A stretch of 64,000 bases of DNA from Desulfovibrio sp. (GTDB lineage Bacteria; Desulfobacterota; Desulfovibrionia; Desulfovibrionales; Desulfovibrionaceae). Location: contig JAITSV010000034.1 in NCBI GenBank assembly GCA_031287575.1, positions 140,663-204,662 of the forward strand, read 5' to 3'. Shown piece by piece: positions 38,941 to 48,984 of the stretch; the stretch's first letter is position 1; every line of letters starts with the position of its first letter. The notes under the pieces were generated by a model that had not been told where the DNA came from, searched no databases, and saw only the letters and a list, made by a program, of their open reading frames with translations. The position numbers were made by a program, and so were the translations under genes.

Positions 38941-41052
38941 CTAGTCAAAAGCCACACTCCCCACGGACTGCAACCGGATGTCCGAAGGAATCTCGGCCTG
39001 CGAAATCACGGCCACGTTGGGAAGAAAGCGCATCAGCAACTGGGCCAGATGGGGCCGGGCCACGGGCGAGGCCAGGATGACCGGCTGCCCGTCGGTGTTC
39101 ACGGCGCGCTCCACCGCGTTGTTCACGCGCTGGATGAGCCGCTGGGCAATGCCGGGGTTGAGCGCCAGGTAGTTGCCGCCGTCGGTCTGGCGGATGGCTT
39201 CCTGCACGGTCTTTTCCACGGCCTGGTCCAGGGTGACGATGGGCAGGCCGCCCTCGCTGTCCATGTACTGCTTGACGATGGAGCGGGCCAGGCGCTCGCG
39301 CACGTATTCGGTCAGGGTGTCGGCGTTCTTCACCGCCGGGCCGTAGTCGGCCAGGGTTTCCGCGATGGTCAGCAGGTCGCGGATGGAAACGTTTTCGCGC
39401 ACCAGGTTCTGCAGCACCTTCTGCACCGTGCCCAGCGGCAGGATGCCGGGCACCAGCTCTTCCACGGCCTTCGGCGCGTGCTTGGCCAGGTTGTCCAGCA
39501 GGCCCTGCACTTCCTGGCGGCCCAGGAAGTCGCCCAGGTGGCGCTTGAACACCTCGGTGAGGTGGGTGGCGATGACCGTGGAGGGATCGACCACGGTATA
39601 GCCCGCCAGCATGGCTTCTTCCTTCTGCGATTCGGGTATCCACAGGGCGGGCAGGTTGAAGGCCGGCTCGCGCGTTTCGATGCCCCGGATGCGGTGCTTG
39701 GCGTTGCCCGGGTCCATGGCCAGGTAGTGGTCCACGAGGATTTCCGCCGAGGCCACCTGGTTGCCCTTGACCAGCACGCAGTACTGGCCGGGCTTCAGTT
39801 GCAGGTTGTCGCGCAGGTGCAGCGAGGGCACCACCACGCCCATGTCCAGGGCGAACTGGCGGCGGATGGAGCGGATGCGCGAGAGCAGGTTGCCGTTCTG
39901 GTCCTCGTCCACCAGGGGGATCAGGCCGTAGCCCACTTCCAACTCCAGGGTGTCGAGGGGCAGCAGGGTCTGCACTTCTTCCGGCGTATCCAGCGAATCG
40001 CCCTTCTTCTTGCCCTTGGCACCCTTGCCGCCCTTGGCTTCGGCGGCGGCCTCCGTGTCCTGCCTGTCGGCCACCAGGCGCGACACGCCGTACAGGCCCA
40101 CGCCAAAGGTCAGGAAGGGCAACGTGGGCAGGCCGGGCACCAGGGCGAACAGCACCAGCACGCCGGACACCAGCTTGAGCGCGCGCGAGTTGTAGGACAG
40201 CTGGCCCACGAATTCCTCGCCCATCTTCGCTTCCGCCGCCGCGCGCGACACGATGAGGCCCGCCGCCGTGGAGACGATGATGGAGGGAATGGTGGCCACC
40301 AGGCCGTCGCCGATGGTCAGCAGGGTGTAGGTGGTCAGCGCGTCGCGCCACTCCATGTCCTTCTGGAACACGCCAAGCAGGATGCCGCCGATTATGTTGA
40401 TAATCGTGATGAACATGCCCGCGTTCACGTCCCCCTGCACGAACTTGCCCGCACCGTCCATGGCGCCGTAGAAGTCGGCTTCCTTGCGGATGTTGGTGCG
40501 GCGGGCGGTGGCTTCTTCCTCGTCGATGAGCCCGGCGTTCAGGTCGGCCTCGATGGCCATCTGCTTGCCGGGCATGGCGTCCAGGGTGAAGCGCGCGGCC
40601 ACTTCGGCGATGCGCGTGGTGCCCGCGGTGATGACGATCTTGTTCAGGATGAACAGGATCATGAAGATGACCGCGCCGATGACGTAGTTGCCGCCCACCA
40701 CGAATTCGCCGAAGGCCTGGATGACCTGGCCCGCGGCGCCGGTGCCTTCGTCGCCGTGCAGCAGGATGAGGCGGGTGGAGGCCACGTTGAGCGCCAGGCG
40801 CAGCAGGGTGGTGACCAGCAGCAACGACGGGAAGATGGAAAATTCCAGCGGCGAGAGCATGAACATGGAGGTGACCAGGATCACCAGCGAAAGCGAGATG
40901 CTGAGCGAAAGCAGCATGTCCAGGAAGAACGTGGGCAGCGGCACCAGCATCACGAACAGGATCGTGACGACGCCGCCCGCCAGCAGCATGTCGCCCTGCT
41001 TGGCGAAGCGCTGGTAGTCGATCTTGGGGGCGTATCCTGGTTTGGCAGCCAT
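38941..41052 (-). CDS. flhA: Flagellar export apparatus protein FlhA
   Basis: 703 residues, full length. Eight membrane spans in the first 330 residues, with the FHIPEP-family segment ARFTLDAMPGKQMAIEADLNAG, then a charged linker (AEAKGGKGAKGKKKGD) and the cytoplasmic substrate-docking domain ending near the C-terminus. FlhA forms the nonameric export gate that couples proton flow to secretion of flagellar subunits. GGAAGG precedes the ATG. Lies between flhB and flhF in the same direction. Confidence 0.96.
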   Translation of the reverse strand: MAAKPGYAPKIDYQRFAKQGDMLLAGGVVTILFVMLVPLPTFFLDMLLSLSISLSLVILVTSMFMLSPLEFSIFPSLLLVTTLLRLALNVASTRLILLHGDEGTGAAGQVIQAFGEFVVGGNYVIGAVIFMILFILNKIVITAGTTRIAEVAARFTLDAMPGKQMAIEADLNAGLIDEEEATARRTNIRKEADFYGAMDGAGKFVQGDVNAGMFITIINIIGGILLGVFQKDMEWRDALTTYTLLTIGDGLVATIPSIIVSTAAGLIVSRAAAEAKMGEEFVGQLSYNSRALKLVSGVLVLFALVPGLPTLPFLTFGVGLYGVSRLVADRQDTEAAAEAKGGKGAKGKKKGDSLDTPEEVQTLLPLDTLELEVGYGLIPLVDEDQNGNLLSRIRSIRRQFALDMGVVVPSLHLRDNLQLKPGQYCVLVKGNQVASAEILVDHYLAMDPGNAKHRIRGIETREPAFNLPALWIPESQKEEAMLAGYTVVDPSTVIATHLTEVFKRHLGDFLGRQEVQGLLDNLAKHAPKAVEELVPGILPLGTVQKVLQNLVRENVSIRDLLTIAETLADYGPAVKNADTLTEYVRERLARSIVKQYMDSEGGLPIVTLDQAVEKTVQEAIRQTDGGNYLALNPGIAQRLIQRVNNAVERAVNTDGQPVILASPVARPHLAQLLMRFLPNVAVISQAEIPSDIRLQSVGSVAFD

Positions 41053-41108
41053 GTTCTTGACACCTTCCGGAGCGGTCCGGGTTTCTCTTCAGGTTCGCCG
41101 CGCGGGGG

Positions 41109-42179
41109 CTACGATGCGCGCCCCGCCTTGAATTTCCACAGGCTGGCCAGCACGGTGGCCACGGCCTGGAACAGTTCGGCGGGAATCATGTCGCCGACTT
41201 CCACCGCTTTATACAAAGCCTGTGCCAGCGGCTTGTTCTCGCGGATGGGCACGCCGTGCTCGCGGGCCACTTCCTTGATCTTCTGGGCCATGTTGTCCGC
41301 GCCCTTGGCCAGCACGATGGGCGCGGGGGCCTCGGTGGCGTCGTAGCGCAGGGCGATGGCGAAGTGGGTGGGGTTGGTGATGACCACGTCGGCCTTGGGC
41401 ACGTCCTGGAGCATGCGCTTGGCCATCATCTGCATCATCTTGCGGCGCTGCTGGGCGCGCACCACCGGGTCGCCCTCGGCCTGCTTGCGTTCGTCCTTGG
41501 TTTCGTCCTTGGTCATCTTCAGGTTTTCCTCATAGCTCCAGCGGGTGTACCAGAAGTCCGCGATGGCTATGATGAACATGGGCACCAGGGCGTAGCGCAC
41601 CATGTCCCACCCGGTTTTGAGCATGTACGCGCTGATTCCCTGGGCATCGGAGTAGTACAGGGGCAGAAAGTTGTGCATCTCGCGCCGGATGATGATGTAC
41701 GGCGCAACACCGATGAACAGGGCCTGCAACAGGCTCTTGCCCAGGCGCACGAACGTTTCGGGCGAGATGAACATGCGCTTCAGCGCCGCAAGGATATTGA
41801 AACGCGCCCAGTTGAACTTGAAGACCTCGGTGGTCCACAGCTTGCCCACCTGCAACCGCAGCACCAGCCACGCCGTGAACCCGATGAACAGCATGATGGG
41901 CAGCAGCATGGCCGCCAGTTCTCCGGCCAGCCACATGAGCAGCTTGATGACGTTCTGCTGGTTGGGATTGAAGCCGAAGGCGTTGCCCAGGAAATGCCGG
42001 AACAGGGTCTGCATGTCCTTGGCCAGGAAGTCGATGTAGAACAAAAGGCCCACCGAACCAGCCAGAATGGTCAGGGCCTTGGTGAGTTCCTGCGACTTGG
42101 GGACATTGCCCTTGCCGCGCGCCTTCTTGCGCCGTTTCGGCGTCGCTTTTTCTGTCTTGCTCGGATCGCGCTGCGCCAT
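41109..42179 (-). CDS. flhB: Flagellar export switch protein FlhB
   Basis: 356 residues. Four membrane spans after a basic N-terminus (EKATPKRRKKARGKGNVPKS), then the cytoplasmic domain with the autocleavage site NPTH (in VVITNPTHFAIAL). Cleavage there switches export from hook to filament proteins. GGAGGGCTGCC precedes the ATG. Ends 56 bases before flhA. Confidence 0.96.
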   Translation of the reverse strand: MAQRDPSKTEKATPKRRKKARGKGNVPKSQELTKALTILAGSVGLLFYIDFLAKDMQTLFRHFLGNAFGFNPNQQNVIKLLMWLAGELAAMLLPIMLFIGFTAWLVLRLQVGKLWTTEVFKFNWARFNILAALKRMFISPETFVRLGKSLLQALFIGVAPYIIIRREMHNFLPLYYSDAQGISAYMLKTGWDMVRYALVPMFIIAIADFWYTRWSYEENLKMTKDETKDERKQAEGDPVVRAQQRRKMMQMMAKRMLQDVPKADVVITNPTHFAIALRYDATEAPAPIVLAKGADNMAQKIKEVAREHGVPIRENKPLAQALYKAVEVGDMIPAELFQAVATVLASLWKFKAGRAS

Positions 42180-42254
42180 GGCAGCCCTCCGTCAGGGTTC
42201 CGTCCGCGCCCGCCCCGGAATGGAGGGGGGGGCGGACGGTGGGTGGTCAGCGGT

Positions 42255-43049
42255 TCAACGGTTCAGCAGGGGGCTGGCGGCCTGCAACAGGTGCAGCATC
42301 ATGGGGTCCATGCCCACGATGAATTCGCGGATCTTGTCGGCCATGATGGTGAACAGCATGCCGATGAAGAAGAAGCCCACGGCGATCTTGAGCGGAAAGC
42401 CGATCATCAGCAGGTTCATCTGCGGGGCGGCGCGGGCCATGAGCGCCAGGGCCAGCTCCACCAGAAACAGCGAGACCAGCACCGGCGCGGCGATCTTGGC
42501 GGCCAGCACGAACATGGAACCGGACAGGGCGATGATTTCCTTCACCAGCGGGGGGGTAAGCAACAGGCCGCCCGCTGGCACCAGTTCGAAGGTGCGCACG
42601 AAGGCCCGCAGCATGTACAGGTGCCCGTCCAGCACCAGAAAGCTGAGCATGGCCACCATGTACAGCAGGTGCGAGGTGATGCTGACGCTGGCCCCGGTCA
42701 GCGGGTCGGCCAGGGTGATCATGGTGAAACCCATCTGGGTGGCCAGCAACTGCCCGCCGGTCTGGATGCCCGCGAACAGGAAGTGCACGGTCATGCCCAG
42801 CATCAGGCCCATGATCAGTTCGCCCGCCAGCAGCACGATGAGCGAAAAGGGGTGCGTGGGCATCTGCCCGCCCGGCAGGGACACGTGCGGCCACAGCGCC
42901 AGGGTGAACACCATGCACAGCGCCACCTTGACCTGCATGGGCGCCGCCTCGCCCCCGAAGAAGGGCAGCAGGAACAGCACCAGGCTCACCCGCATGAAGG
43001 TGAGCACGAAGCTGAGCATGGCGGCGGTGTCGAAGGCGAAGATATCCAT
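42255..43049 (-). CDS. fliR: Flagellar export apparatus protein FliR
   Basis: 264 residues with about six membrane spans: FVLTFMRVSLVLFLLPFFGG at the start, ELIMGLMLGMTVHFLFAGIQTGGQLL in the middle and KIAVGFFFIGMLF near the end, all typical of FliR/SctT. It forms the core of the export gate with FliP and FliQ. ATG at 43049 is set by homology; no good ribosome site is visible. First gene of the operon within this window, with the divergent SulP gene 298 bases away; fliP and fliQ are not here. Confidence 0.93.
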   Translation of the reverse strand: MDIFAFDTAAMLSFVLTFMRVSLVLFLLPFFGGEAAPMQVKVALCMVFTLALWPHVSLPGGQMPTHPFSLIVLLAGELIMGLMLGMTVHFLFAGIQTGGQLLATQMGFTMITLADPLTGASVSITSHLLYMVAMLSFLVLDGHLYMLRAFVRTFELVPAGGLLLTPPLVKEIIALSGSMFVLAAKIAAPVLVSLFLVELALALMARAAPQMNLLMIGFPLKIAVGFFFIGMLFTIMADKIREFIVGMDPMMLHLLQAASPLLNR

Positions 43050-43347
43050 GCGCGCGGCACAGCAAGATGCGGGCCATGCCGCCCGGCCGGACGGCGGGCG
43101 GCCTTGGGCCGCAAGGCCCCGGCTGTTGCGGAAGGTACCGGAGGAAGACGCGGCGGCGCGCACGGCACGGTCACGGGACGGCTTTGGAGCGGGCCATGGC
43201 CAAAAATCCGTCGCGGCAGCCCCCGCCGCGCCACGCCCCGTTTCCGGCAACCGCGCTGGACACACGGCCCCTTCGGAGGCATCCTGTGGGCATGCCCGGC
43301 CCCCCATGCATTCCGGCGGGGGTGCGCCCAAGCCCCACGGTGAGACC

Positions 43348-45384
43348 ATGCCCGACACACCAGATCCCGATACCCCAGATACCCCTGCCCCGCCGCCGCC
43401 CCCGTCTGGCCCGTCTGGCCCGACGCCCCCTCCCGGCGGCCCGGCCTGCCCGGTGCCCCCGCGCGGCCTGGGCGACAAGCTGCTGTGCGCCGCCCTGCCC
43501 TTCGTGGAAAGCCTGCGCGGCTATTCCATGCAGGCGCTGCGGGCGGACGTGCTGGCCGCGCTGACCGTGGCCGTGGTGGCCCTGCCGCAGTCCATGGCCT
43601 ATGCGGTCATTGCCGGAGTGCATCCCAAATACGGGCTGTACGCGGCCATCGTGCCGGTGATCGTGGCCGCGCTGTGGGGGGCATCGCGCTACCTCGTCGC
43701 CGGTCCCACCAACGCCATCGCCATGCTGCTCTTCGCCACCATGGCCGAAACCGTGGTCAACGGGGTGCCCCTGTCCGCCCTGCCGGAAGAAACGCGCATG
43801 GCCTACGTGTTCGGCGTGGCCATCCTGGCCGGGCTGTTGCAGGTGGTCATGGGGCTGGCCCGGCTGGGCGAGCTGGTGCACTTCATCTCCCATTCGGTGA
43901 TGGTGGGCTTCACCGCCGGGGCGGCGGTGCTCATCGCCGTGGGGCAATTGAAGAACCTGCTGGGCGTCAGCATCGGGAACGCGCCCACCTTTGTCGAACT
44001 GGTCTTTTCCACCCTGCGCCATCTGCCCCGGACCAACCCGTGGGCACTGGGCACGGGGCTGTTCGCCATGGCCGTGGCGCTGGGCATCGCGCGGGTGCAC
44101 CGCCGCCTGCCCGCCGCGTTCCTGGCCGTGGCAGCGTCGGGCGTGGCAGCGTGGGCGCTGGACCTTGGCGCGCACGGGGTGAAGGTGGTGGGGGCCATCC
44201 CCGCCGGCCTGCCGCCCTTTTCGCTGCCGCCCGCGCCCGACGCGCAGGTGATGCGCGACCTGTTCATGCCCGCCCTGGCCATCGCCCTGCTGGGCGTGGT
44301 GGAGGCGCTGTCCATCGCCAAGACCCTGGCGGGCGCGCGGGGCGAACAGGTGGACGGCAGCCGCGAATTCGTGGCCCAGGGGCTGGCCAACATTGCCGCC
44401 GGGTTCTTTTCCGGCATTCCGGGCAGCGGCTCGTTCACCCGCAGCGCCGTCAATTTCGTGGCCGGGGCGCGCACCCGCTTCGCCGGGGCGCTTTCCGGGG
44501 TGATCACCCTGCTGGCGGTGCTGCTGCTGGCCCCGCTGGCCGCGTACATCCCCATCGCCGCGCTGGCGGGCATCCTGATGATCATCGCCTGGGGCATGAT
44601 CGACAAACACGGCATCGCCCTGGCGCTGAAGGCCACCCGCGCCGACCGCACGGTGCTGCTGGCCACCTTTGCCGCCACCCTGCTGCTGGACCTGGAAAAG
44701 GCCGTGTTCGTGGGGGTGCTGCTGTCGCTGGTGCTGTTCCTGCGCAAGGTGTCGCATCCGCTGGTGTCGCGCATGGACACCTGCGACAGTCCGGAATTGC
44801 AGGGGCTGCCCGCCGGGCCGTGCTGCCCCAACCTGGCCGTGTACTCCATAGAGGGCACGCTGTTCTTCGGGGCCGTGGACGAACTGGAACAGCGGCTGTA
44901 CGAATACGAGGATTTCGGCCACCGCGCGGTGATCCTGCACCTGCGCCAGGTGCACTGGGTGGACGCCACGGGCGTGCACGCCTTCCAGCAGTTTCTGCGC
45001 AAGTGCCAGCGGCGCGGGGTGGCCCTGGTGCTGAGCGGGGTGAAGCCCGCCGTGCGGGCGGTGTTCGAGCGGTCGGGCCTTGTGCCGCAACTGGGCGCGG
45101 ACAACATGGCGGAAACCCTGACCGACGCGCTGGCCCTGTGCTACCGCCGCTACCTCAAGGGCGCGGTGTGCGACGCCTGCAAGCAGTCCAACGAAGGCCG
45201 TTGCCGCCGCGAACATCACGCCGGGGGTAGTGGCGGCGCCGATGCGACGAGCGGCACGGGCGAGGGGTCGGAGGGCGCGGCGGTTCCCGCAGTCATGGCG
45301 GATGCTGGTGCCACATCGGACACTGGCGCCAGGGCAAATACCGGCGCCGGGCCTCACCGCCCCGGCGGGGACGCCCAGGCATGA
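43348..45384 (+). CDS. SulP-family anion transporter with STAS domain
   Basis: 678 residues. Pro/Asp/Thr-rich N-terminal tail of about 45 residues (PDTPDPDTPDTPAPPPPP), membrane domain of about 14 half-spans with the SulP marks ALPQSMAYAVIAGVHPKYGLYAA, GPTNAIAM and GFFSGIPGSGSFTRSAVN, then a cytoplasmic STAS domain (HLRQVHWVDATGVHAFQQF). SulP proteins take up sulfate, bicarbonate or dicarboxylates. A Cys-containing tail (VCDACKQSNEGRC) and a low-complexity stretch end the protein. ATG at 43348 follows GGTGAG; the much longer open frame upstream is antisense to fliR. Its stop overlaps the next start by four bases. Confidence 0.9.
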   Translation: MPDTPDPDTPDTPAPPPPPSGPSGPTPPPGGPACPVPPRGLGDKLLCAALPFVESLRGYSMQALRADVLAALTVAVVALPQSMAYAVIAGVHPKYGLYAAIVPVIVAALWGASRYLVAGPTNAIAMLLFATMAETVVNGVPLSALPEETRMAYVFGVAILAGLLQVVMGLARLGELVHFISHSVMVGFTAGAAVLIAVGQLKNLLGVSIGNAPTFVELVFSTLRHLPRTNPWALGTGLFAMAVALGIARVHRRLPAAFLAVAASGVAAWALDLGAHGVKVVGAIPAGLPPFSLPPAPDAQVMRDLFMPALAIALLGVVEALSIAKTLAGARGEQVDGSREFVAQGLANIAAGFFSGIPGSGSFTRSAVNFVAGARTRFAGALSGVITLLAVLLLAPLAAYIPIAALAGILMIIAWGMIDKHGIALALKATRADRTVLLATFAATLLLDLEKAVFVGVLLSLVLFLRKVSHPLVSRMDTCDSPELQGLPAGPCCPNLAVYSIEGTLFFGAVDELEQRLYEYEDFGHRAVILHLRQVHWVDATGVHAFQQFLRKCQRRGVALVLSGVKPAVRAVFERSGLVPQLGADNMAETLTDALALCYRRYLKGAVCDACKQSNEGRCRREHHAGGSGGADATSGTGEGSEGAAVPAVMADAGATSDTGARANTGAGPHRPGGDAQA

Positions 45385-46484
45385 GCGAACGCATCCGCCA
45401 CACCTCCGGCACCGACTCCGCCGGGCTGTCCGGCGGCCTGGGCGACCGGCAGGGTGCCGGGCACGACCCGGAACGCGCGGCGCGCTTCCGGCGGGCCCAT
45501 CGGCCCGGCGACACGGTGCGCGGCGTGTTCCTGCGCCCGGCGGCGCAGTCGGCGACCTTTGCCGGGCCGGGAGCCAGCGCTGGCGGATTGGGCTGGGCCG
45601 ACATCGAAGGGCAGACCCTGCTGGCCTCCATGCCCGCCTTTCCCCAGCCCGGCACGGAATTGCTGTTCCGGGTGGAACGCACGGAGCCGGACATCGTGCT
45701 GCGTCTGCTGGCGGAAGGCGACGGCGCTGCCGTGGTGCCCCCCTCGCCCGCCCGGCTGGCGGCGGACTACGCCGCCGCGCGCGACCGGCTGGACGCCCGG
45801 CTTGCCGACACGCTGTTCGCGGAGTGGGCGGCGGGGACCGAATCGACCACGGGGACCGGGCATGCCGACGCTTTGGAGCGGGCCGCTCCCAGCCCCTCCA
45901 CTACCGCCACCGCCGCCGCACGCCATGCGGCCTTTGCCGCGCACGTGGCCCCCGTACACGATGACGCGGAAACCGCAGGGCTGTTCCTGGCCTGCCAGCG
46001 CGCCCGGCTGGCCCTGCTGCCCGTGCTGCGCGCGGCGCACCCCGGCGTTGTGCTGCTGCACCTGCCATGGCTGTGCCCCACGGCCCGCGCCCTGGACTGC
46101 GCGATACTGCCGCCGCCACCGAATGCCACGGCCGGCGGGCTGACCCGCATCCTGCTGGGCGGGGTGATCGCCCCGCCGTGTGCCGCCGACGCGCCGGACA
46201 GCTGCGCCGGTGGCACGTCGTTCCTTTCCCCGCCGGGGCGCTTCCTGCTGCATGGCCTGCTGCGCCACGCCACGCCAACGGACCCGGCCCGCCTGGCCTT
46301 CCGGGTCATGGCGGAGCATCCGAACAATCTCGATGCGCTGCTGGAACCGCTCGCGGGCCAGGCGCAAGCCATTGGCCCCATGGAGACGGCCCTGCTGTCC
46401 ACCGGCCCCCTGCCCGCCGGGCCGTCCGATCCGCTGGGGCTGCTGCTGGCCACCTTGCACGGCGGCCCCGGCCTGCTTACCTGA
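45381..46484 (+). CDS. Unknown protein coupled to the SulP transporter
   Basis: 367 residues, starting at the ATGA overlap with the SulP gene, so translation is coupled. No signal peptide, membrane span or motif I recognise. One stretch (GDTVRGVFLRP ... GQTLLASMPAFPQPGTELLFRVERTEPDIVLRLL in pieces) resembles the small beta-domain seen in FliK-like or hypothetical delta-proteobacterial proteins, but that is a weak impression. Ala/Pro/Thr-rich linkers separate two or three compact blocks. Function unknown. Behind it are GC hairpins that may end the transcript. Confidence 0.65.
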   Translation: MSERIRHTSGTDSAGLSGGLGDRQGAGHDPERAARFRRAHRPGDTVRGVFLRPAAQSATFAGPGASAGGLGWADIEGQTLLASMPAFPQPGTELLFRVERTEPDIVLRLLAEGDGAAVVPPSPARLAADYAAARDRLDARLADTLFAEWAAGTESTTGTGHADALERAAPSPSTTATAAARHAAFAAHVAPVHDDAETAGLFLACQRARLALLPVLRAAHPGVVLLHLPWLCPTARALDCAILPPPPNATAGGLTRILLGGVIAPPCAADAPDSCAGGTSFLSPPGRFLLHGLLRHATPTDPARLAFRVMAEHPNNLDALLEPLAGQAQAIGPMETALLSTGPLPAGPSDPLGLLLATLHGGPGLLT

Positions 46485-46907
46485 CACCGGGGTATCGGCA
46501 ACGTCCCTCCGGGAAGGCTCCGCCTCCCCGGACCCCACCGGCAAAGGGACCGCGTCCCTTTGCAAACCCTTTCAGGGGAGCACCGTATTCCGGCATGTGC
46601 CCGCCTTGGCCACTATTTTCCCGTCATTTTCCGGGGGGTGCGGGGGGCGTTGCCCCCCGACTCGGGCTGATGGCAAACCCGCCTGCGGCGCGATTTGCAA
46701 AGGCACGCCCACTCCGGCGTCGTACGGCGGCAGTGAATGCCGCCTGCGCCTGCATGGCGGGCTGCCGACAAACTGCGTTTGTCTACAGCCTCGGACAGGG
46801 GGCGTTGCCCCCCGTCCGTTGACAGCGTACAAAACCCCTTCCCGATTCCCGGCTTTCCACCCCGCCCCCGTTCACCACGAACCTACCACCCCAACCCGTC
46901 ACCCCGC
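46485..46907. repeat. Gap with three GC-rich hairpins
   Basis: Hairpins at 46541-46563 (GCAAAGGGA / TCCCTTTGC, probably the terminator of the preceding gene), 46642-46658 (GGGGGGC-GTT-GCCCCCC) and 46792-46818 (CGGACAGGGGGC-GTT-GCCCCCCGTCCG). The motif GGGGGCGTTGCCCCCC occurs twice 150 bases apart. No gene seen. Confidence 0.65.
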
Positions 46908-47966
46908 ATGACCGACACCGCATCCCCCGCCCCCCATCTTGGCGTTGCCCCGCCCCTGCGGGCCGACGCCCCATGGCTGGCCCCCCTGGCCGGGTATTCC
47001 GACCTGCCCTTCCGCCTGCTGTGCCGCGAGCACGGGGCGGCGGCCTGCTGCACCGAAATGGTCAGCGCCAAGGGGCTGCTGTACTACAGCCCCGGCACCC
47101 GCGACCTGCTGGCCTCCACGCCTGAAGATGCACCGCTCGTCCTGCAACTGTTCGGGGCCGACGCGGCCATCATGCGCACGGTCATGCCGGGGCTGCTGGA
47201 ACAGGGCTTTCGCTGGTTCGACCTGAACATGGGGTGCTCGGTGCCCAAGGTGGTCAAGACGGGTTGCGGCTCGGCCATGTCACGCGACATGGACAACGCC
47301 CTGGCCGTGGCCCGCGCCATGGTGGAGGTGGCCGGGGAAGGCCGGGTGGGCTTCAAGATGCGGCTGGGCTGGCAGGCGGGTGAGGAAACCTGGCGCGAAA
47401 TGGCCCTGCGGCTGCAAGACGCGGGCGCGGGCTGGATCACCCTGCACCCCCGCTTCGCGCGGCAGGGCTTTGGCGGCGAGGCGCGCTGGAGCGCCCTGCG
47501 CGAGCTTGTGGCCGCGCTGTCCATTCCGGTCGTCGCCAGCGGCGACCTGTTCACGGCGGCGGACGCGGTGCGCTGCGTGCGCGAGACGGGCGTGGCCACG
47601 GTGATGTTCGCGCGGGGGGCCATGAACAACCCCGCCGTCTTCGACGAATACCGGACGCTGCTGGCCGGGGGCCAGCCCCCGCCGCCCGACGCGGACCGGC
47701 TGAAGACGCTCATCCGCCGCCATCTGGAACTGGCCCTGGCCCACTCCGGCGAGCGTACCGCCCTGCTCAAGATGCGCACCTTCGTGCCGCGCTACGTACG
47801 CCACATTCCCGGCGTGCGGGCGTTGCGCAACCGGCTGGCCTCGTGCCTGGACCGCGACCTGCTGGAAGAACTGCTGGAAACCCACCTTACCCCGCAGGCG
47901 TTCGCCGAAGACGGCGGCAGCGCCGATCAGACCACTGCCAATCCCGACGGAGATGCCCGGCCATGA
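46908..47966 (+). CDS. tRNA-dihydrouridine synthase family flavoenzyme
   Basis: 352 residues of the Dus family, reducing uridines in tRNA with FMN and NADPH. FMN-barrel start WLAPLAGYSDLPFRLLCREHG, active-site segment FDLNMGCSVPKVVKTGCGSAM with the catalytic Cys, FKMRLGW, TLHPRFARQGFGG and VASGDLF, then the C-terminal helical tRNA-binding domain. The family norm NxGCP appears here as NMGCS. ATG at 46908 is placed by the barrel start; ribosome site is weak. Overlaps ispH by four bases (ATGA). Confidence 0.88.
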   Translation: MTDTASPAPHLGVAPPLRADAPWLAPLAGYSDLPFRLLCREHGAAACCTEMVSAKGLLYYSPGTRDLLASTPEDAPLVLQLFGADAAIMRTVMPGLLEQGFRWFDLNMGCSVPKVVKTGCGSAMSRDMDNALAVARAMVEVAGEGRVGFKMRLGWQAGEETWREMALRLQDAGAGWITLHPRFARQGFGGEARWSALRELVAALSIPVVASGDLFTAADAVRCVRETGVATVMFARGAMNNPAVFDEYRTLLAGGQPPPPDADRLKTLIRRHLELALAHSGERTALLKMRTFVPRYVRHIPGVRALRNRLASCLDRDLLEELLETHLTPQAFAEDGGSADQTTANPDGDARP

Positions 47967-48808
47967 AGATCGTTCGCGCCCGCACGGCGGGCTTCTGCAT
48001 GGGGGTCAGCCTGGCCCTGCGCAAGCTGGACCGGGAAGTGACCGAAAACAACGCCCCCATCGCCACCCTGGGCCCCATCATCCACAACCCGCAGGTCATG
48101 GCCCACTACGAGCAGCGCGGGGTGCGCTGCCTGCGCGACACCACCCAGGTCACCCCCGGCCAGCGGGTGGTCATCCGCGCGCACGGCATTCCCGTTGCCG
48201 AGGAAGCGGCCCTGAAGGGCACCGGCGCCTCGGTGGTGGACGCCACCTGCCCCAAGGTCAAGCGCGCCCAGTTGGGCATTGCGGAAGAACGCGGCCGGGG
48301 CGGTACCCTGCTGCTGTTCGGCGAGGCCGACCACCCGGAGGTGCGCGGCCTGCTCTCCTACGCCGATGAAGGGGCCATGGTCTTCGGCTCGCTGGACGAG
48401 TTGAAGGGGCTGGCCCTGCGCGACGACACGGACTATTTCCTGGCCGCCCAGACCACCCAGGACCGCGCGGCCTTCGAAGACGTGGTGGCCTGGCTGCGCC
48501 AGCGCCTGGGCCGCGACATCCCCGTGCTGCAAACCATCTGCGACGCCACCCGCAAGCGCCAGCAGGAGGCCGTGGACATTGCCCGGCGGGTGCAGGCCAT
48601 GGTGGTGGTGGGCGGCTTCGACAGCGGCAACACCCGGCGGCTGGCCGACGTGGCCCGCGCGCAGGGGGTGTTCACCGTGCACGTGGAAACCGTGGACCAG
48701 CTTCCTGTTGACGAGTTGCGAAAAAAATCAGTCATTGGGCTAACGGCGGGGGCATCCACGCCGAAAAGTCTTATTGACGCCGTGCAGCGGTTTCTGGAAT
48801 CCTTGTAA
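47963..48808 (+). CDS. ispH: 4-hydroxy-3-methylbut-2-enyl diphosphate reductase
   Basis: 281 residues, last enzyme of the MEP isoprenoid pathway, making IPP and DMAPP with an iron-sulfur cluster. The three cluster cysteines are present (GFCMGV, DATCPKVKR, ICDATRKRQ), with the substrate histidines in GPIIHNPQV and GEADHPEVRG and the catalytic Glu in the latter. Starts inside the stop of the Dus gene, so expressed with it. Confidence 0.96.
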   Translation: MKIVRARTAGFCMGVSLALRKLDREVTENNAPIATLGPIIHNPQVMAHYEQRGVRCLRDTTQVTPGQRVVIRAHGIPVAEEAALKGTGASVVDATCPKVKRAQLGIAEERGRGGTLLLFGEADHPEVRGLLSYADEGAMVFGSLDELKGLALRDDTDYFLAAQTTQDRAAFEDVVAWLRQRLGRDIPVLQTICDATRKRQQEAVDIARRVQAMVVVGGFDSGNTRRLADVARAQGVFTVHVETVDQLPVDELRKKSVIGLTAGASTPKSLIDAVQRFLESL

Positions 48809-48854
48809 TCCTGTTCCAAAGCGTTTCCGCCCGGCGAAACCGGCAAGCCGCATG

Positions 48855-48899
48855 CCCGACTGTCCCGACTGTCCCGACTGTCCCGATTGTCCCGGCTGT
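48855..48899. repeat. Five 9-bp tandem units
   Basis: CCCGACTGT three times, then CCCGATTGT and CCCGGCTGT, in the gap between ispH and cheV. The 9-nt period is a multiple of three although the site is not coding. Confidence 0.8.
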
Positions 48900-48984
48900 T
48901 CCGGCTGGGCAGGCGACGGAAGCCCGCCGCGGAAGCCAGGCGCCCGCACGTACCGAAAGACGCGACGCACCAACGGAGGGGACC

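Noticed and set aside
48855..48899. Tandem repeat as a short coding peptide (PDCPDC...)
   Set aside because: No ribosome site and the frame ends quickly; treated as intergenic slippage repeat.
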